From an uncultured Myxococcales bacterium (GTDB lineage: Bacteria; Myxococcota_A; Polyangia; Polyangiales; Polyangiaceae): 64,000 bases of DNA. The translations under genes and the position numbers were made by a program. Positions 1 to 8,719 of the stretch are shown in pieces. Position 1 is the first letter of the stretch. Every line of letters begins with the position of its first letter. Under the pieces are notes generated by a model that did no database searches, was not told the DNA's origin, and saw nothing but the letters and a program-made list of their open reading frames with translations. The stretch covers positions 1 through 64,000 of the forward strand of contig CALFEQ010000089.1 in assembly GCA_937949945.1 (NCBI GenBank), given 5' to 3'.

Positions 1-1704
1 GAGGCCTTCGGAGAGGACGAGGACGCCGCGGAGGCCCGGGCGAGCGGCGAGCTTCCGGGCGAGCGCCTGACCGGTGGAGAAGGAGTCGCCCGGTCCGGCC
101 ACATCCATCGACGTCAGCGCGAGGTCGGTCTTCTCGAACCGCGTGACGGTCACGGAGATCGATCGGTCACGGACGGTCGTGCCGTGGATCTCTCCCGCGC
201 TCGAGCAGCCCATCACGACCGAACGCGGGTACGCCTTCGCGAGCTGCGCGATCGGATCGGCGTTGCCGAGGACCTCGGGGGCACCGAATGCGAGGACGAG
301 CGTCCGCGGCGAGTCGAGGTCCGGGAACGAGCTCACGGACCATGCGCCGCTGTCGAGATCGTACGCGAAGGACGAGACCACCATCCCTCGAGCCGGCGAC
401 GCGGGCTTTGCCGGCGGCCCCGCGGCGGGGGCACCTCGACTCATGTGTGCGCCTCCGGAAGCAGCCGCGGCGTCCAGCGCGCGCCGGATCGCGGGCGCCA
501 CGTCTCGCTGCGTGGACTCGTCGTCTCCCCGATACTTCGCGAGAGGCGTAGGCGACTCGCTGAAGACGGTGAGCGTCATCGTCTGGTTGTGGAGGTCGCA
601 GTGGCCCGTCGCGTAGGGGCTGATCTCGCCGTAGGAGTAGAAGCCGGTGATGTGGCTCTGCTGCTCCTTGGGGAGCGCATCGAGGACGGCCTCGACCTCC
701 TCCTCGATGCGGTCGCCGAGGACGAGGCGGCGACCGACGCAGGAGATGGCGACGACGAGCGAGTCCTTGCCGACGGGAGCACCGGTCTCCTTGGCCATCG
801 CGCCGGCGAGCGACGCACCGCCGATGAGGCGGTCGAAGTCGGCCTTCATGAGCTGGGCGAGGTAGCCCTTGGGGATGTCGCCGGCGAAGGTGAGGGAGTT
901 CTTCTGGTGGTCGACGGCGAGGAGCGTGCGGACGAGGAACTTGTCGTCCTTGGAAGAGGCGCGGAGCGAGAGGGGGAAGAGGAGGCCGGAGGCGGGTAGC
1001 TCCTTGGCCTTCTCGCCGAGGTACTCCTTGTAGAGAGCGAGAGCGGGCTTTCCGTCGAGCTCGTAGAGGACGTTGCCCTCGCTGCGGGTGACGACGCGCT
1101 CGGGGCCGAACTTGTCCCAGCCGCCCTTGGAGCCGTGGCCGATCTGGATGTGGTCGCCGTAGAAGCCGACGGCGGCGACGATGTTGCTCTTCACCTTGGA
1201 GCCGACGGCGACCCAGGTCTGCTTGAAGCGCGAGCCGTCGCCGGACAGGCCTCCGGAGACGACGACGGACTCGTCGAGGACGGAGTTGAGGCCGCGTACG
1301 AGCTCGGAGCCGTTGACGTTGAGGCCTTCGGAGAGGACGAGGACGCCGCGGAGGCCCGGGCGAGCGGCGAGCTTCTTCGCGATCGCCTGACCGGTCGAGA
1401 AGGAGTCGCCCGGTCCTGCGACGTCCATCGACGTGAGCATCAGATCGGTCTTCTCGAACCGCGTGACGGTCACGGAGATCGACCGGTCGCGGACCGTCGT
1501 GCCGTGGATCTCCCCCGCGCTCGAGCAGCCCATCACGACCGAACGCGGGTACGCCTTCGCGAGCTGTGCAAGCGCCTCGCCGTGCTGCAGGACCTCGGGG
1601 GCACCGAACGCGAGCACGAGCGTCCGGGGCGAGTCGGCGTTGGGCAGCGACGGGACGGACCACGCCTTCGTGTCGAGATCGTAGCCGAACGCATGAACCT
1701 GCAT
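1..1704 (-). CDS. Tandem double-FIST sensor protein (3' end cut by window edge)
   Basis: The frame stays open from the ATG at 1704 off the left edge, giving 568 residues with no stop. Residues 1-390 form a complete FIST unit: an N-terminal domain with GCSSAGEI at 59-66 and a C-terminal domain with GFYSYGEI at 354-361. After an Ala/Pro-rich linker (about 385-440) a second unit begins at residue 441 and repeats GCSSAGEI at 499-506. FIST domains are known as small-ligand sensors in signal transduction. The repeat is visible in the DNA: bases 1-360 closely match 1321-1680, an offset of exactly 1320 nt (440 codons), so the duplication is in frame and fairly recent. AGGAG lies 6 nt before the start. 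The upstream phosphatase gene ends 18 nt away, so the two are probably one operon. The full length is unknown. Confidence 0.88.
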   Translation of the reverse strand, partial: MQVHAFGYDLDTKAWSVPSLPNADSPRTLVLAFGAPEVLQHGEALAQLAKAYPRSVVMGCSSAGEIHGTTVRDRSISVTVTRFEKTDLMLTSMDVAGPGDSFSTGQAIAKKLAARPGLRGVLVLSEGLNVNGSELVRGLNSVLDESVVVSGGLSGDGSRFKQTWVAVGSKVKSNIVAAVGFYGDHIQIGHGSKGGWDKFGPERVVTRSEGNVLYELDGKPALALYKEYLGEKAKELPASGLLFPLSLRASSKDDKFLVRTLLAVDHQKNSLTFAGDIPKGYLAQLMKADFDRLIGGASLAGAMAKETGAPVGKDSLVVAISCVGRRLVLGDRIEEEVEAVLDALPKEQQSHITGFYSYGEISPYATGHCDLHNQTMTLTVFSESPTPLAKYRGDDESTQRDVAPAIRRALDAAAASGGAHMSRGAPAAGPPAKPASPARGMVVSSFAYDLDSGAWSVSSFPDLDSPRTLVLAFGAPEVLGNADPIAQLAKAYPRSVVMGCSSAGEIHGTTVRDRSISVTVTRFEKTDLALTSMDVAGPGDSFSTGQALARKLAARPGLRGVLVLSEGL

Positions 1705-1722
1705 GGAGAACTCCTGATGCGC

Positions 1723-2937
1723 TTACTTGATCGAGGCGACGACCAAGGTCATGTCGTCGTTCTGGGACCCGGGCTTCTTGAACGAGGTGATGGCTTCCAC
1801 CACCGCGTCGCGGACCGCGCGCGCGCCGCCGGACGCCGTGCGCTGGCAGACGGCGCGCAGCTTCCTCTCGCTGAACTGCTCGCCGCGATCGTTCTCGCAT
1901 TCGATGATCCCGTCCGTGTACCAGACGAAGACGTCGTTCGCGGAGAACGGGACCGTCGTGGATTCGTAGGTCGAGCCGGACGATGCTCCGAGCGGTTGAC
2001 CGTGCACCATGATCGGGCGGAGCTGCCCGTCGTGCACGTGATAGGGGAAGTGATGGCCGGCGTTCGCGATGGTGAGCGTCTTCGACTGGGGGTCGAACAC
2101 GCTCGCGACGCACGTCATCATGATCTGCCGCCGTGCGGTCTCGTGGATCGCGGAGTTCATCATCGTCAGCAGATCGCTCGGTGAGAGCCGACGCTGCGTG
2201 ACGTTGCACGCGAGATCGCAGGCGGCCTTCGCTGCGCCCGTGATGATCGCCGACGAGATTCCGTGCCCCGTCGCGTCTCCGATGATCGTGAGCACGCGAC
2301 CTCCGAGCAGGTCGTAGACGCCCCACCAGTCGCCGCCGCACTCGCTCGCGGGTTGGAAGTGACCTGCGATGCGCAGGTACGGCCGCTCCATCACGTCCTC
2401 GGTGGGGACGAGGAGGTTCTGGACGGCGCGCGCGACCTCGAGCTCCTTCTTCACCGAGGCCCGTTCGGCCGTCTCGGAGAGCAGGCGAATGAGCTGATCT
2501 GCGAGCCGTACGATGTTCGTGCGGATGCCGGAGATCTGTTGGCTGTCGGAGCCCTCGTCGGCGAACACTTCGGCGATGCGCTGGCGGAACTCGTCCTTGG
2601 CGTATTCGAGGCCCGTCGCGACGCTGCTCGCGTCCTGTTCGTTCTGCACGATGCCGCCGAACAGACCGAGCGCCTCGGCGATGGCATCGAGCATCGCGCT
2701 GAGTTGATCCCGCTGCGCCTCGACACGTCGACGGAGCTCCTCCATCTCGCTCGTCGACAGCTCCATCGATCGCGTGAGGAGCGCGCGATCCTCGTTCAGG
2801 TGGCGATAGTGATCGTTGACCGCAGCAAGAAACTTCGACCAGACGGCGGCCGATGGGACGCTGGTCGGGTCGGGTAGCCCGGCCTTCTTCAGTTGCCGAA
2901 CGAGAACGGGATCGAGCTTCGTCGCTCCGCTACTCAT
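1723..2937 (-). CDS. SpoIIE/RsbU-family PP2C serine phosphatase
   Basis: 404 residues. Residues about 46-90 look like a helical coiled-coil linker. The C-terminal half (about 165-404) is a PP2C-type SpoIIE domain with the metal-binding signatures GGDWWG (201-206), GDATGHGISSA (220-230), YTDG and a final QNDDMTLVV. RsbU-type phosphatases dephosphorylate anti-anti-sigma proteins and so release alternative sigma factors or other partner-switch targets. No anti-sigma or STAS partner is present in the window. The FIST gene follows 18 nt downstream, suggesting that ligand sensing is coupled to phosphatase output. All metal-binding acidic residues appear intact, so it should be active. Confidence 0.9.
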   Translation of the reverse strand: MSSGATKLDPVLVRQLKKAGLPDPTSVPSAAVWSKFLAAVNDHYRHLNEDRALLTRSMELSTSEMEELRRRVEAQRDQLSAMLDAIAEALGLFGGIVQNEQDASSVATGLEYAKDEFRQRIAEVFADEGSDSQQISGIRTNIVRLADQLIRLLSETAERASVKKELEVARAVQNLLVPTEDVMERPYLRIAGHFQPASECGGDWWGVYDLLGGRVLTIIGDATGHGISSAIITGAAKAACDLACNVTQRRLSPSDLLTMMNSAIHETARRQIMMTCVASVFDPQSKTLTIANAGHHFPYHVHDGQLRPIMVHGQPLGASSGSTYESTTVPFSANDVFVWYTDGIIECENDRGEQFSERKLRAVCQRTASGGARAVRDAVVEAITSFKKPGSQNDDMTLVVASIK

Positions 2938-3256
2938 CGCCTATCCCTCTCGCAACTCTTGAGTGAAGCGTGTTCGGGCGGGACACCGCAAACGCTATTC
3001 GTGCGGTGTCGATGTAGGAGCCTGTCTCTGGGCAACGGCTCCGCTGCGAGCACAACCGTGCGCGCAATCTCACCACGCCTCATTCGGTTCGTCGGAAAGG
3101 ACGTCGCTTACTTCGTCTTTCCGGTGCGCGATGGTGATCGGCCTCAAGCGAGTGTCGCGCGCGAGCGACGATCGGCCGGCGAAAAAGGCGTTTTCGCACG
3201 TCGTCGCTCGGACTTCCGCAGCGCCCGAGGGAGCGGCTCGTGTTCGACGGCGTGCG
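2938..3256. other. Intergenic region upstream of the phosphatase gene
   Basis: 319 bp without a convincing gene. It should hold the leftward promoter of the SpoIIE/FIST operon, but I see no clear sigma-70 or sigma-54 boxes. Two hairpins are visible. One is GCGAAAA/TTTTCGC at 3179-3197. The other, at 3093-3123, has arms of about 10 bp with one bulged G. Confidence 0.5.
3179..3197 (-). terminator. Possible terminator after the FHA regulator gene
   Basis: A perfect 7-bp inverted repeat, GCGAAAA-aggcg-TTTTCGC, lies 60 nt beyond the stop codon of the leftward FHA/AAA+ gene. Read on the minus strand the 3' arm supplies a short U-rich run. The position fits a terminator separating that gene from the SpoIIE operon. 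Confidence 0.4.
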
Positions 3257-4606
3257 TTAGACGCCGTGCTTCTTGATGAGCCGATAGAGATAGGTGCGCT
3301 CGAGACCCGCCTCGCGCGATGCGACCGAGCTCGAGCGGTTCGTGCGGAGCATGAGGCGGCGCAGGTATTCGCGCTCGCCGAGATCGATCCACCGCTCGCG
3401 GAACTCCTTGAAGCCGATCAAGAACCACGGCTCGAGCGCGATGGGGAGCATCCGGCCGATCTCCGCCGCCGGAGGCTCGCGCTCGAACGCCGAGCCCTCG
3501 GGCTCGCCGTCGGTGAGCCGCACGCGACGATGATCGTCGGAGTCGGCGGCGTCGAGCGCCGCCGTCGCGACCGCGCGCACGCGATCGCCGGAGCGCAATC
3601 GCTCCGCGTACTGGTGAAGCTCGCGCACGTTGCCCATCCACGGCAGGCGCTCGAGGTCGGCGAGGAGCTGCGGAGTGGCGAGGTGCCTCTGGTCACCCAG
3701 GAAGCGGTGCAGCAGCGGAACGAGGTCGGCCGTGCGCTGCCGCAGCGGCGGGACGCGGACCGTGGCGCCGGCGAGCCGGAAGTACAGGTTCTCGCGGAAC
3801 GCGCCCTGGTTCACGAGCCGGCGCAGATCGCGCTGCGTCGTCACGATCACGCGGAAGGCCTTCGCGTCGAGCGGCGGCGTGAGCTCGCGCTGGACGGCGA
3901 GCGAGAGCTCCGCTGGAGCGTCGAGGACGAGCGTGCCTCCCTCCGCGCTGGCGAGCGTCTCTTCGAGCGTCTCGGCGAGCTGATGAGGATCCTTCGGCAA
4001 GCCTGCGCACTCGACGATCACGAACGGGCTCCCGGCGCGTGGTGACGCATCGTGGACGGCACGCGCGAGCGCCTTCTTCCCCGTGCCGGTCTCGCCCTCG
4101 ATGATGATCGACGTGTCGGTCTTCGCGAGCGCCGAGAGCGTGGCGAACACCTCGCGCATCGCGGCGGAGTACCCCTCGACCTCGCCGAAGGACGTGATCG
4201 CGTCCGTCGGCTCCGACGGCGGCTCGGGGTTGTTGTAGGCGACGGTCATGTCGGTCGTCCCGACGCGGATCACGGTGCCCGCCGGCACGCGCGCCTCGGT
4301 GACCTTGACCCCGTTCACGTAGGTGCCGTTGCGACTGCCGAGGTCGCGGACCCAGAGCCCGTCCGGGAGCGGATCGAGCTCGAAGTGGATGCGCGAGACC
4401 GCCTTGTCCGCGATGACGAGCTCGCAGAAGGCGGCCGATCCGGCCGTCCGCGTCTCGCGCAGCTCGAGCGCGTGGCTCCCGGCCGCGTCCGTCCACGTGA
4501 GCTGCGGCCGGCTGCGTGGCGTCCTCGGCTCGAGCTCGTAGGACGTCTCTGCGGGCGAAGCGCCGGACGTCACGTTCGAAGCCCGATCCTCGGTCGCTCC
4601 ACTCAA
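3257..4606 (-). CDS. FHA-domain AAA+ transcriptional regulator with degenerate catalytic motifs
   Basis: About 449 residues from a TTG at 4606 (CGGAG 4 nt upstream); a GTG at 4573 is the alternative start. Residues 65-125 are an FHA domain (SRIHF, LGSRNGTYVNG) that binds phosphothreonine. Residues 140-370 match the sigma-54 activator AAA+ domain: Walker A GETGTGK (171-177), the GAFRENLYFRLA and PPLRQR segments, and LPWMGNVREL. Residues about 410-449 are a Fis-like helix-turn-helix. Two features are abnormal. The Walker B region reads LVLDAP instead of LFLDE, losing the catalytic Glu. The segment that should hold the sigma-54-contacting GAFTGA loop (about 203-224) is shortened and lacks it. 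By inference it binds DNA and phosphoproteins but cannot open sigma-54 promoters itself. Confidence 0.85.
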   Translation of the reverse strand: MSGATEDRASNVTSGASPAETSYELEPRTPRSRPQLTWTDAAGSHALELRETRTAGSAAFCELVIADKAVSRIHFELDPLPDGLWVRDLGSRNGTYVNGVKVTEARVPAGTVIRVGTTDMTVAYNNPEPPSEPTDAITSFGEVEGYSAAMREVFATLSALAKTDTSIIIEGETGTGKKALARAVHDASPRAGSPFVIVECAGLPKDPHQLAETLEETLASAEGGTLVLDAPAELSLAVQRELTPPLDAKAFRVIVTTQRDLRRLVNQGAFRENLYFRLAGATVRVPPLRQRTADLVPLLHRFLGDQRHLATPQLLADLERLPWMGNVRELHQYAERLRSGDRVRAVATAALDAADSDDHRRVRLTDGEPEGSAFEREPPAAEIGRMLPIALEPWFLIGFKEFRERWIDLGEREYLRRLMLRTNRSSSVASREAGLERTYLYRLIKKHGV

Positions 4607-4842
4607 GGGACTCCGGGATCCTTCGGGGGAACGAGGAACAGCACCGCCCGCCGGTCGAGCTGGACGCCCGGCGTGCCGACGACGTCGACGAGAGCGTTGT
4701 GCGACTGCTGCTCGTGATCGGGGGTCACGGTGGTGTTCTGGCCGGGATCGAGTCGAAGCATACATGCCTTGCGAGCCCGGCGGGGGAGAACTCGAGGCAT
4801 CAGGTCGCGGGGGTCGAACTGGAGTCTCCAGGCCTCACCTGG

Positions 4843-4970
4843 TCAGTCCTCGGTCCTCAGCAGTTCCGGACTGCCGCGCCGTCGCGAATCGCAGCGTGGC
4901 TGCGCGCCCATCGAGGCCCGCGGTCGTGGCTCGCCCCCAAGACTGAGGACTGAGGACTGAGGACTGAGGT
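4843..4970. repeat. Inverted heptamer-repeat element (GGACTGA arms)
   Basis: The left arm at 4843-4860 reads TCAGTCCTCGGTCCTCAG. The right arm at 4941-4970 is four tandem copies of the 7-mer GGACTGA, and the reverse complement of the left arm matches it with one mismatch. The core of about 80 nt is non-coding. The element lies in the 538-bp gap between the divergently transcribed FHA regulator and pheS, and the remaining gap presumably holds both promoters. It has the same design as the elements at 15846, 22253, 25417 and 59177. Confidence 0.7.
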
Positions 4971-5144
4971 CTTTCCGCTCGGCATGCCGCGTTCGAGCCG
5001 TGTTTCCACGCGATTTTCCCGCTTCCCTGCGTCGAGATCGCCCGCGGGGAGGGGCGAGCGGGGGCGCGACCGCGGATCTCTCGAAAAATCATGCGGATCG
5101 CCACGCTGCCCAAAGGCCTCTGGCGTGGTAAGGGAGGACGCGCA

Positions 5145-6221
5145 ATGGCTCAGAACGAAGCCCTCAGCGACGCGGCTGTCTCCATCGATCGTGCGCTCAC
5201 GAAGCTCCGTGAAGGATTCATGGAGCGTTTCCGCGCCGCGGGGACGGAGCAGGCGCTCCGAGAGGAGTATGCGAAGGTCCTCGGCAAGAAGGGGGAGCTG
5301 ACCGCGATCCTGAAGGAGCTCGGGAAGACGCCGGCGAGCGAGCGGAAGGCCATCGGCGAGCGCGTCAACGCTCTCAAGCAGGAGGTGGAGCGCGGCTTCG
5401 AGCAGTGCTTGAGCGATCTTCGCAAGAAGGAGCGCCTCGCCGAGCTCGAGGCGCCGCCGTTCGACCTCACGCTCCCGGGGCGGCTGCCGGTCTCCGACGG
5501 CGGGCATCGCCATCCCATCTCGCGCGTGCGCGAGGACGTCGTGAGCGTGTTCCGCCAGCTCGGCTTCGCCGTCTTCGACGGACCCGAGGTCGATCACGAG
5601 GAGAACAACTTCGGCCTGCTCGGCTACCCGCCGGACCACCCGGCGACCGACATGCAGGACACGTTCTGGACGGACAAGAAGGTCCTCCTCCGGTCGCACA
5701 CGAGCAACATCCAGATCCGCGCGATGAAGTCGGTGAAGCCGCCGATGGCGTTCATCGCGCCGGGCACGGTCTACCGCCGCGACGACGACGCGACGCACTC
5801 GCCGATGTTCCACCAGATCGAGGCGTTCCTCGTCGACCGGAACGTCACGCTCGCGCACCTGAAGGGCGTGCTCGCCGAGTTCGCCGAGCGCATCTACGGC
5901 CCGGGTACGCCGGTGCGCCTGCGGCCGAGCTACTTCCCGTTCGTCGAGCCGGGCGCCGAGGTCGACGTCGGATGTGTATTCTGCAAGAAACCCGACGGCA
6001 CGCGACCCGGCTGCAGTCTCTGCAAGCACACCGGTTGGATCGAGATCCTCGGCTGCGGAATGATCCATCCCGTCGTCCTCGAGAACTGCGGGATCGATCC
6101 CGAGGAGTGGTCCGGATTCGCGCTCGGCATGGGCCTCGAGCGCATCGCGCTCCTCCGCTACGGCATCCCGAACATCAAGCTGCTGTTCGAGAACGACCCG
6201 CGCTTCCTCGCTCAATTCTAG
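5145..6221 (+). CDS. pheS: Phenylalanine-tRNA ligase alpha subunit
   Basis: 358 residues from the ATG at 5145, preceded by GGGAGGA; an in-frame ATG at 5091 is less likely because it lacks a ribosome site. The N-terminal 90 residues form the coiled-coil tRNA-binding arm. The class II catalytic core follows, with FHQIEAFLVDRN and the C-terminal motif 3 segment GMGLERIALLRYGIPN followed by FENDPRFLAQF. A four-Cys segment (CVFC ... CSLC) precedes HTGWIEILGCGMIHP, a known variable insertion that may bind zinc. The enzyme charges tRNA-Phe as an alpha2-beta2 tetramer with PheT, whose gene starts 11 nt downstream. No pheM or T-box leader is evident. Confidence 0.97.
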   Translation: MAQNEALSDAAVSIDRALTKLREGFMERFRAAGTEQALREEYAKVLGKKGELTAILKELGKTPASERKAIGERVNALKQEVERGFEQCLSDLRKKERLAELEAPPFDLTLPGRLPVSDGGHRHPISRVREDVVSVFRQLGFAVFDGPEVDHEENNFGLLGYPPDHPATDMQDTFWTDKKVLLRSHTSNIQIRAMKSVKPPMAFIAPGTVYRRDDDATHSPMFHQIEAFLVDRNVTLAHLKGVLAEFAERIYGPGTPVRLRPSYFPFVEPGAEVDVGCVFCKKPDGTRPGCSLCKHTGWIEILGCGMIHPVVLENCGIDPEEWSGFALGMGLERIALLRYGIPNIKLLFENDPRFLAQF

Positions 6222-6232
6222 AAGGCACGATC

Positions 6233-8689
6233 ATGAAAGCGTCTTACCGCTGGCTCAAAGAGCTCCTCCCCGCGTTGAATGCGTCTGCCGCGGAGGTCGC
6301 CGCGCGCTTCACGCACGCGGGTCTCGAGGTCGAGGGCACGACGGAGTACGGCGCGGGCACCGAGTCGTGCCTCGTCGTGCGCGTCACCGGCGTCCGCCAG
6401 CACCCGACGAAGAGCGGCCTCCGGCTCGTGACGGTCGATCGCGGTGGAGGGCAGACGCAGGAGGTCGTGTGCGGCGCGCCGAACGTGCCCGATCCCGGCG
6501 GCCTCGTCGTGCTCGCGCCGCTCGGCACGCACCTGCCGGCGAAGAACCTGACGATCGCGCCGCGCAACATCGGCGGCGTGACGAGCGAAGGAATGCTCTG
6601 CAGCGAGTCGGAGCTCGGGCTCTCCGACGACCACGGCGGCATCATCGTGCTCCCGATGGGCACGGCGGAGCCCGGGACGCCATTGTCCCAGGCCGTCCCG
6701 AACGTGCGCGACACGATCTTCGAGATCGGCCTCACGCCGAACCGCCCCGACGGGCTCGGCCACGTCGGCCTCGCGCGCGAGCTCGCGGCGCTCCTCGACA
6801 TCCCGTTCGCGCTACCCGCCACGGGCGAGATCGCGAAGACCGCCGACATCGAGACGAAGTCGCTCTGCTCGATCATCGTCGAGGACGCGGAGCGCTGCCC
6901 GCACTACGGCGCGGCCGGCGCGGTGGACGTCACGATCGGTCCGTCGCCGCTCTGGCTCAAGTACCGCCTCCAGGCGCTCGGCGTCCGATCGATCTCGAAC
7001 GTCGTCGACATCACGAACATCGTGATGCTCGAGTACGGGCACCCGATGCACGCGTTCGACCTGGATCTGCTGCGTCCGGCGAACGCGCCCCGCATCCTCG
7101 TGCGCCGCGCGAAGGAAGGGGAGACCATCGTGACGCTCGACGGCGTCACGCGCACGCTCGTGGCCGACGATCTCCTCATCTGCGACGGCGAGGGACCGGT
7201 CGCCCTCGCGGGCGTGATGGGCGGAGAGTCGAGCGAGATCCGGAGCACCACCAAGCGCGTGCTCTTCGAGTGCGCCTGGTTCGATCCGCGCGGCGTCCGC
7301 CGCACGGCGCGCCGTCACGCGATGCACACCGAGTCGAGCCACCGCTTCGAGCGTGGGGTCGACCCGGGCGACGTCGCGCGCGTGCTCGATCGCGCCGTCG
7401 CGCTCACCACGACGCTCGCGGGCGGCGCCGCCACGCGCGGCCGCGTGCACGTCCAGGGAACGCGCGTCGCCGCGGAGCCCGAGCCGCCGGCGCGCAAGAA
7501 GGTGCGCTTCCGCGGGCGGCGCGTCCACGACCTCACCGGCGTCGACGTCCCGTTCGCGGAGTCGGCCGCGATCCTGAAGCGTCTCGGCTGCGAGATCGTC
7601 ACGCCCGACGCGTCGAAGGACGAGCACGAGGTCCTCGTCCCGACGCACCGCCCGGACATCGGCCGCGAGGCCGACCTCGTCGAGGAGGTCATCCGCGTGC
7701 ACGGCATGGACTCCGTCCCCGCCGAGCTGCCGAGGATCCGCGCGTCGCGCGACGTCGGCGGTCGCGAGGAGCTCGCGCGCCGCGCGAAGGAGATCTGCGC
7801 CTCGGTCGGCCTCTCCGAGGCGATCACGTTCAGCTTCACGTCGGGCCGTGTCCTCGAGGTGCTCGGCGCGCCGCCGCCGGCGGTGCGGCTCGAGAACCCG
7901 ATGGCGGAGCACCAGAGCGTGCTCAGGACGACGCTGCTCGTCGGTCTGCTCGACGCGGTGAAGAACGCGCGGCGGCACGGCGAGCGTGACGTCCGCGAGT
8001 ACACCGTCGGGCCCGTGTTCCTCGCGCCGAAGGATCCGAACGACCCGCTTCCGGACGAGCGCCTGCGCGTCGCGTTCGCGATCGCCGGCGATCGCCCCGC
8101 GTGGCTCGAGAAGCCGAAGCCTTTCGACGTCTGGGATGCGAAAGGCTACGCGACCGAGATCGCGCGCCGAATCTCCGGAAGGCCCGTCGAGGTCGTGCAG
8201 GCGAGCCGGCAGGAGGCGCCGCCGCACCTGCATCCGCGCGGGGCCGCCTTCGTGCACGTCGGTGGGGAGCGCGTCGGTGCGTTCGGGCCGCTGCACCCGG
8301 ACGTCGTCGATGCGCTCGAGCTCGACGGCGAGGTGCTCGTCTTCGAGATGGAGCTCGATCCGTTCGTGGGCGGCGCGGCGACCCCGAAGTTCACTCCGAT
8401 CCCGCGCTTCCCGGCGAGCACGCGCGACATCGCGCTCGTCGTGAAGGACAGCGTGCGTGCGGGCGACGTCGAGGCCGCCGTCCGCGAGGCGGCAGGTCCG
8501 CTCGCCGAGGCGGTGCGGCTCTTCGATCGCTTCGTGGGAGGCCAGGTGCCGCCGGGGCACACGAGCCTCGCGTTCCGCGTGGTGTACCGCTCGCCCGAGC
8601 GCACGCTCACGGACGCGGAGGTGGACGCGGCGCACGCGAACGTCGTCGCGGTCGCGCAGTCGAAGTTCGGCGCCACGCTCCGGGCATGA
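6233..8689 (+). CDS. pheT: Phenylalanine-tRNA ligase beta subunit
   Basis: 818 residues from the ATG at 6233, 11 nt after the pheS stop; the open frame extends upstream but only overlaps pheS. Domains are in normal order: a tRNA-binding EMAP-II-like fold (about 40-150, VRVTGVRQHP), the B3/B4 editing domain (about 210-400, including ESSHRFERGVDP), B5 (about 430-495), a catalytic-like core, and a C-terminal FDX-ACB anticodon-binding domain (about 720-818, FPASTRDIALVV). Length is normal for the long bacterial form. It is the structural and editing partner of PheS. Confidence 0.97.
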   Translation: MKASYRWLKELLPALNASAAEVAARFTHAGLEVEGTTEYGAGTESCLVVRVTGVRQHPTKSGLRLVTVDRGGGQTQEVVCGAPNVPDPGGLVVLAPLGTHLPAKNLTIAPRNIGGVTSEGMLCSESELGLSDDHGGIIVLPMGTAEPGTPLSQAVPNVRDTIFEIGLTPNRPDGLGHVGLARELAALLDIPFALPATGEIAKTADIETKSLCSIIVEDAERCPHYGAAGAVDVTIGPSPLWLKYRLQALGVRSISNVVDITNIVMLEYGHPMHAFDLDLLRPANAPRILVRRAKEGETIVTLDGVTRTLVADDLLICDGEGPVALAGVMGGESSEIRSTTKRVLFECAWFDPRGVRRTARRHAMHTESSHRFERGVDPGDVARVLDRAVALTTTLAGGAATRGRVHVQGTRVAAEPEPPARKKVRFRGRRVHDLTGVDVPFAESAAILKRLGCEIVTPDASKDEHEVLVPTHRPDIGREADLVEEVIRVHGMDSVPAELPRIRASRDVGGREELARRAKEICASVGLSEAITFSFTSGRVLEVLGAPPPAVRLENPMAEHQSVLRTTLLVGLLDAVKNARRHGERDVREYTVGPVFLAPKDPNDPLPDERLRVAFAIAGDRPAWLEKPKPFDVWDAKGYATEIARRISGRPVEVVQASRQEAPPHLHPRGAAFVHVGGERVGAFGPLHPDVVDALELDGEVLVFEMELDPFVGGAATPKFTPIPRFPASTRDIALVVKDSVRAGDVEAAVREAAGPLAEAVRLFDRFVGGQVPPGHTSLAFRVVYRSPERTLTDAEVDAAHANVVAVAQSKFGATLRA

Positions 8690-8719
8690 GCTCGGGGGCG
8701 CCGGTGGTAGGATGAGGCC

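Noticed and set aside
4607..5144. A T-box or attenuator leader for pheST
   Set aside because: No leader peptide with Phe codons and no T-box sequence was found; only the heptamer-repeat element and the ribosome site are evident.
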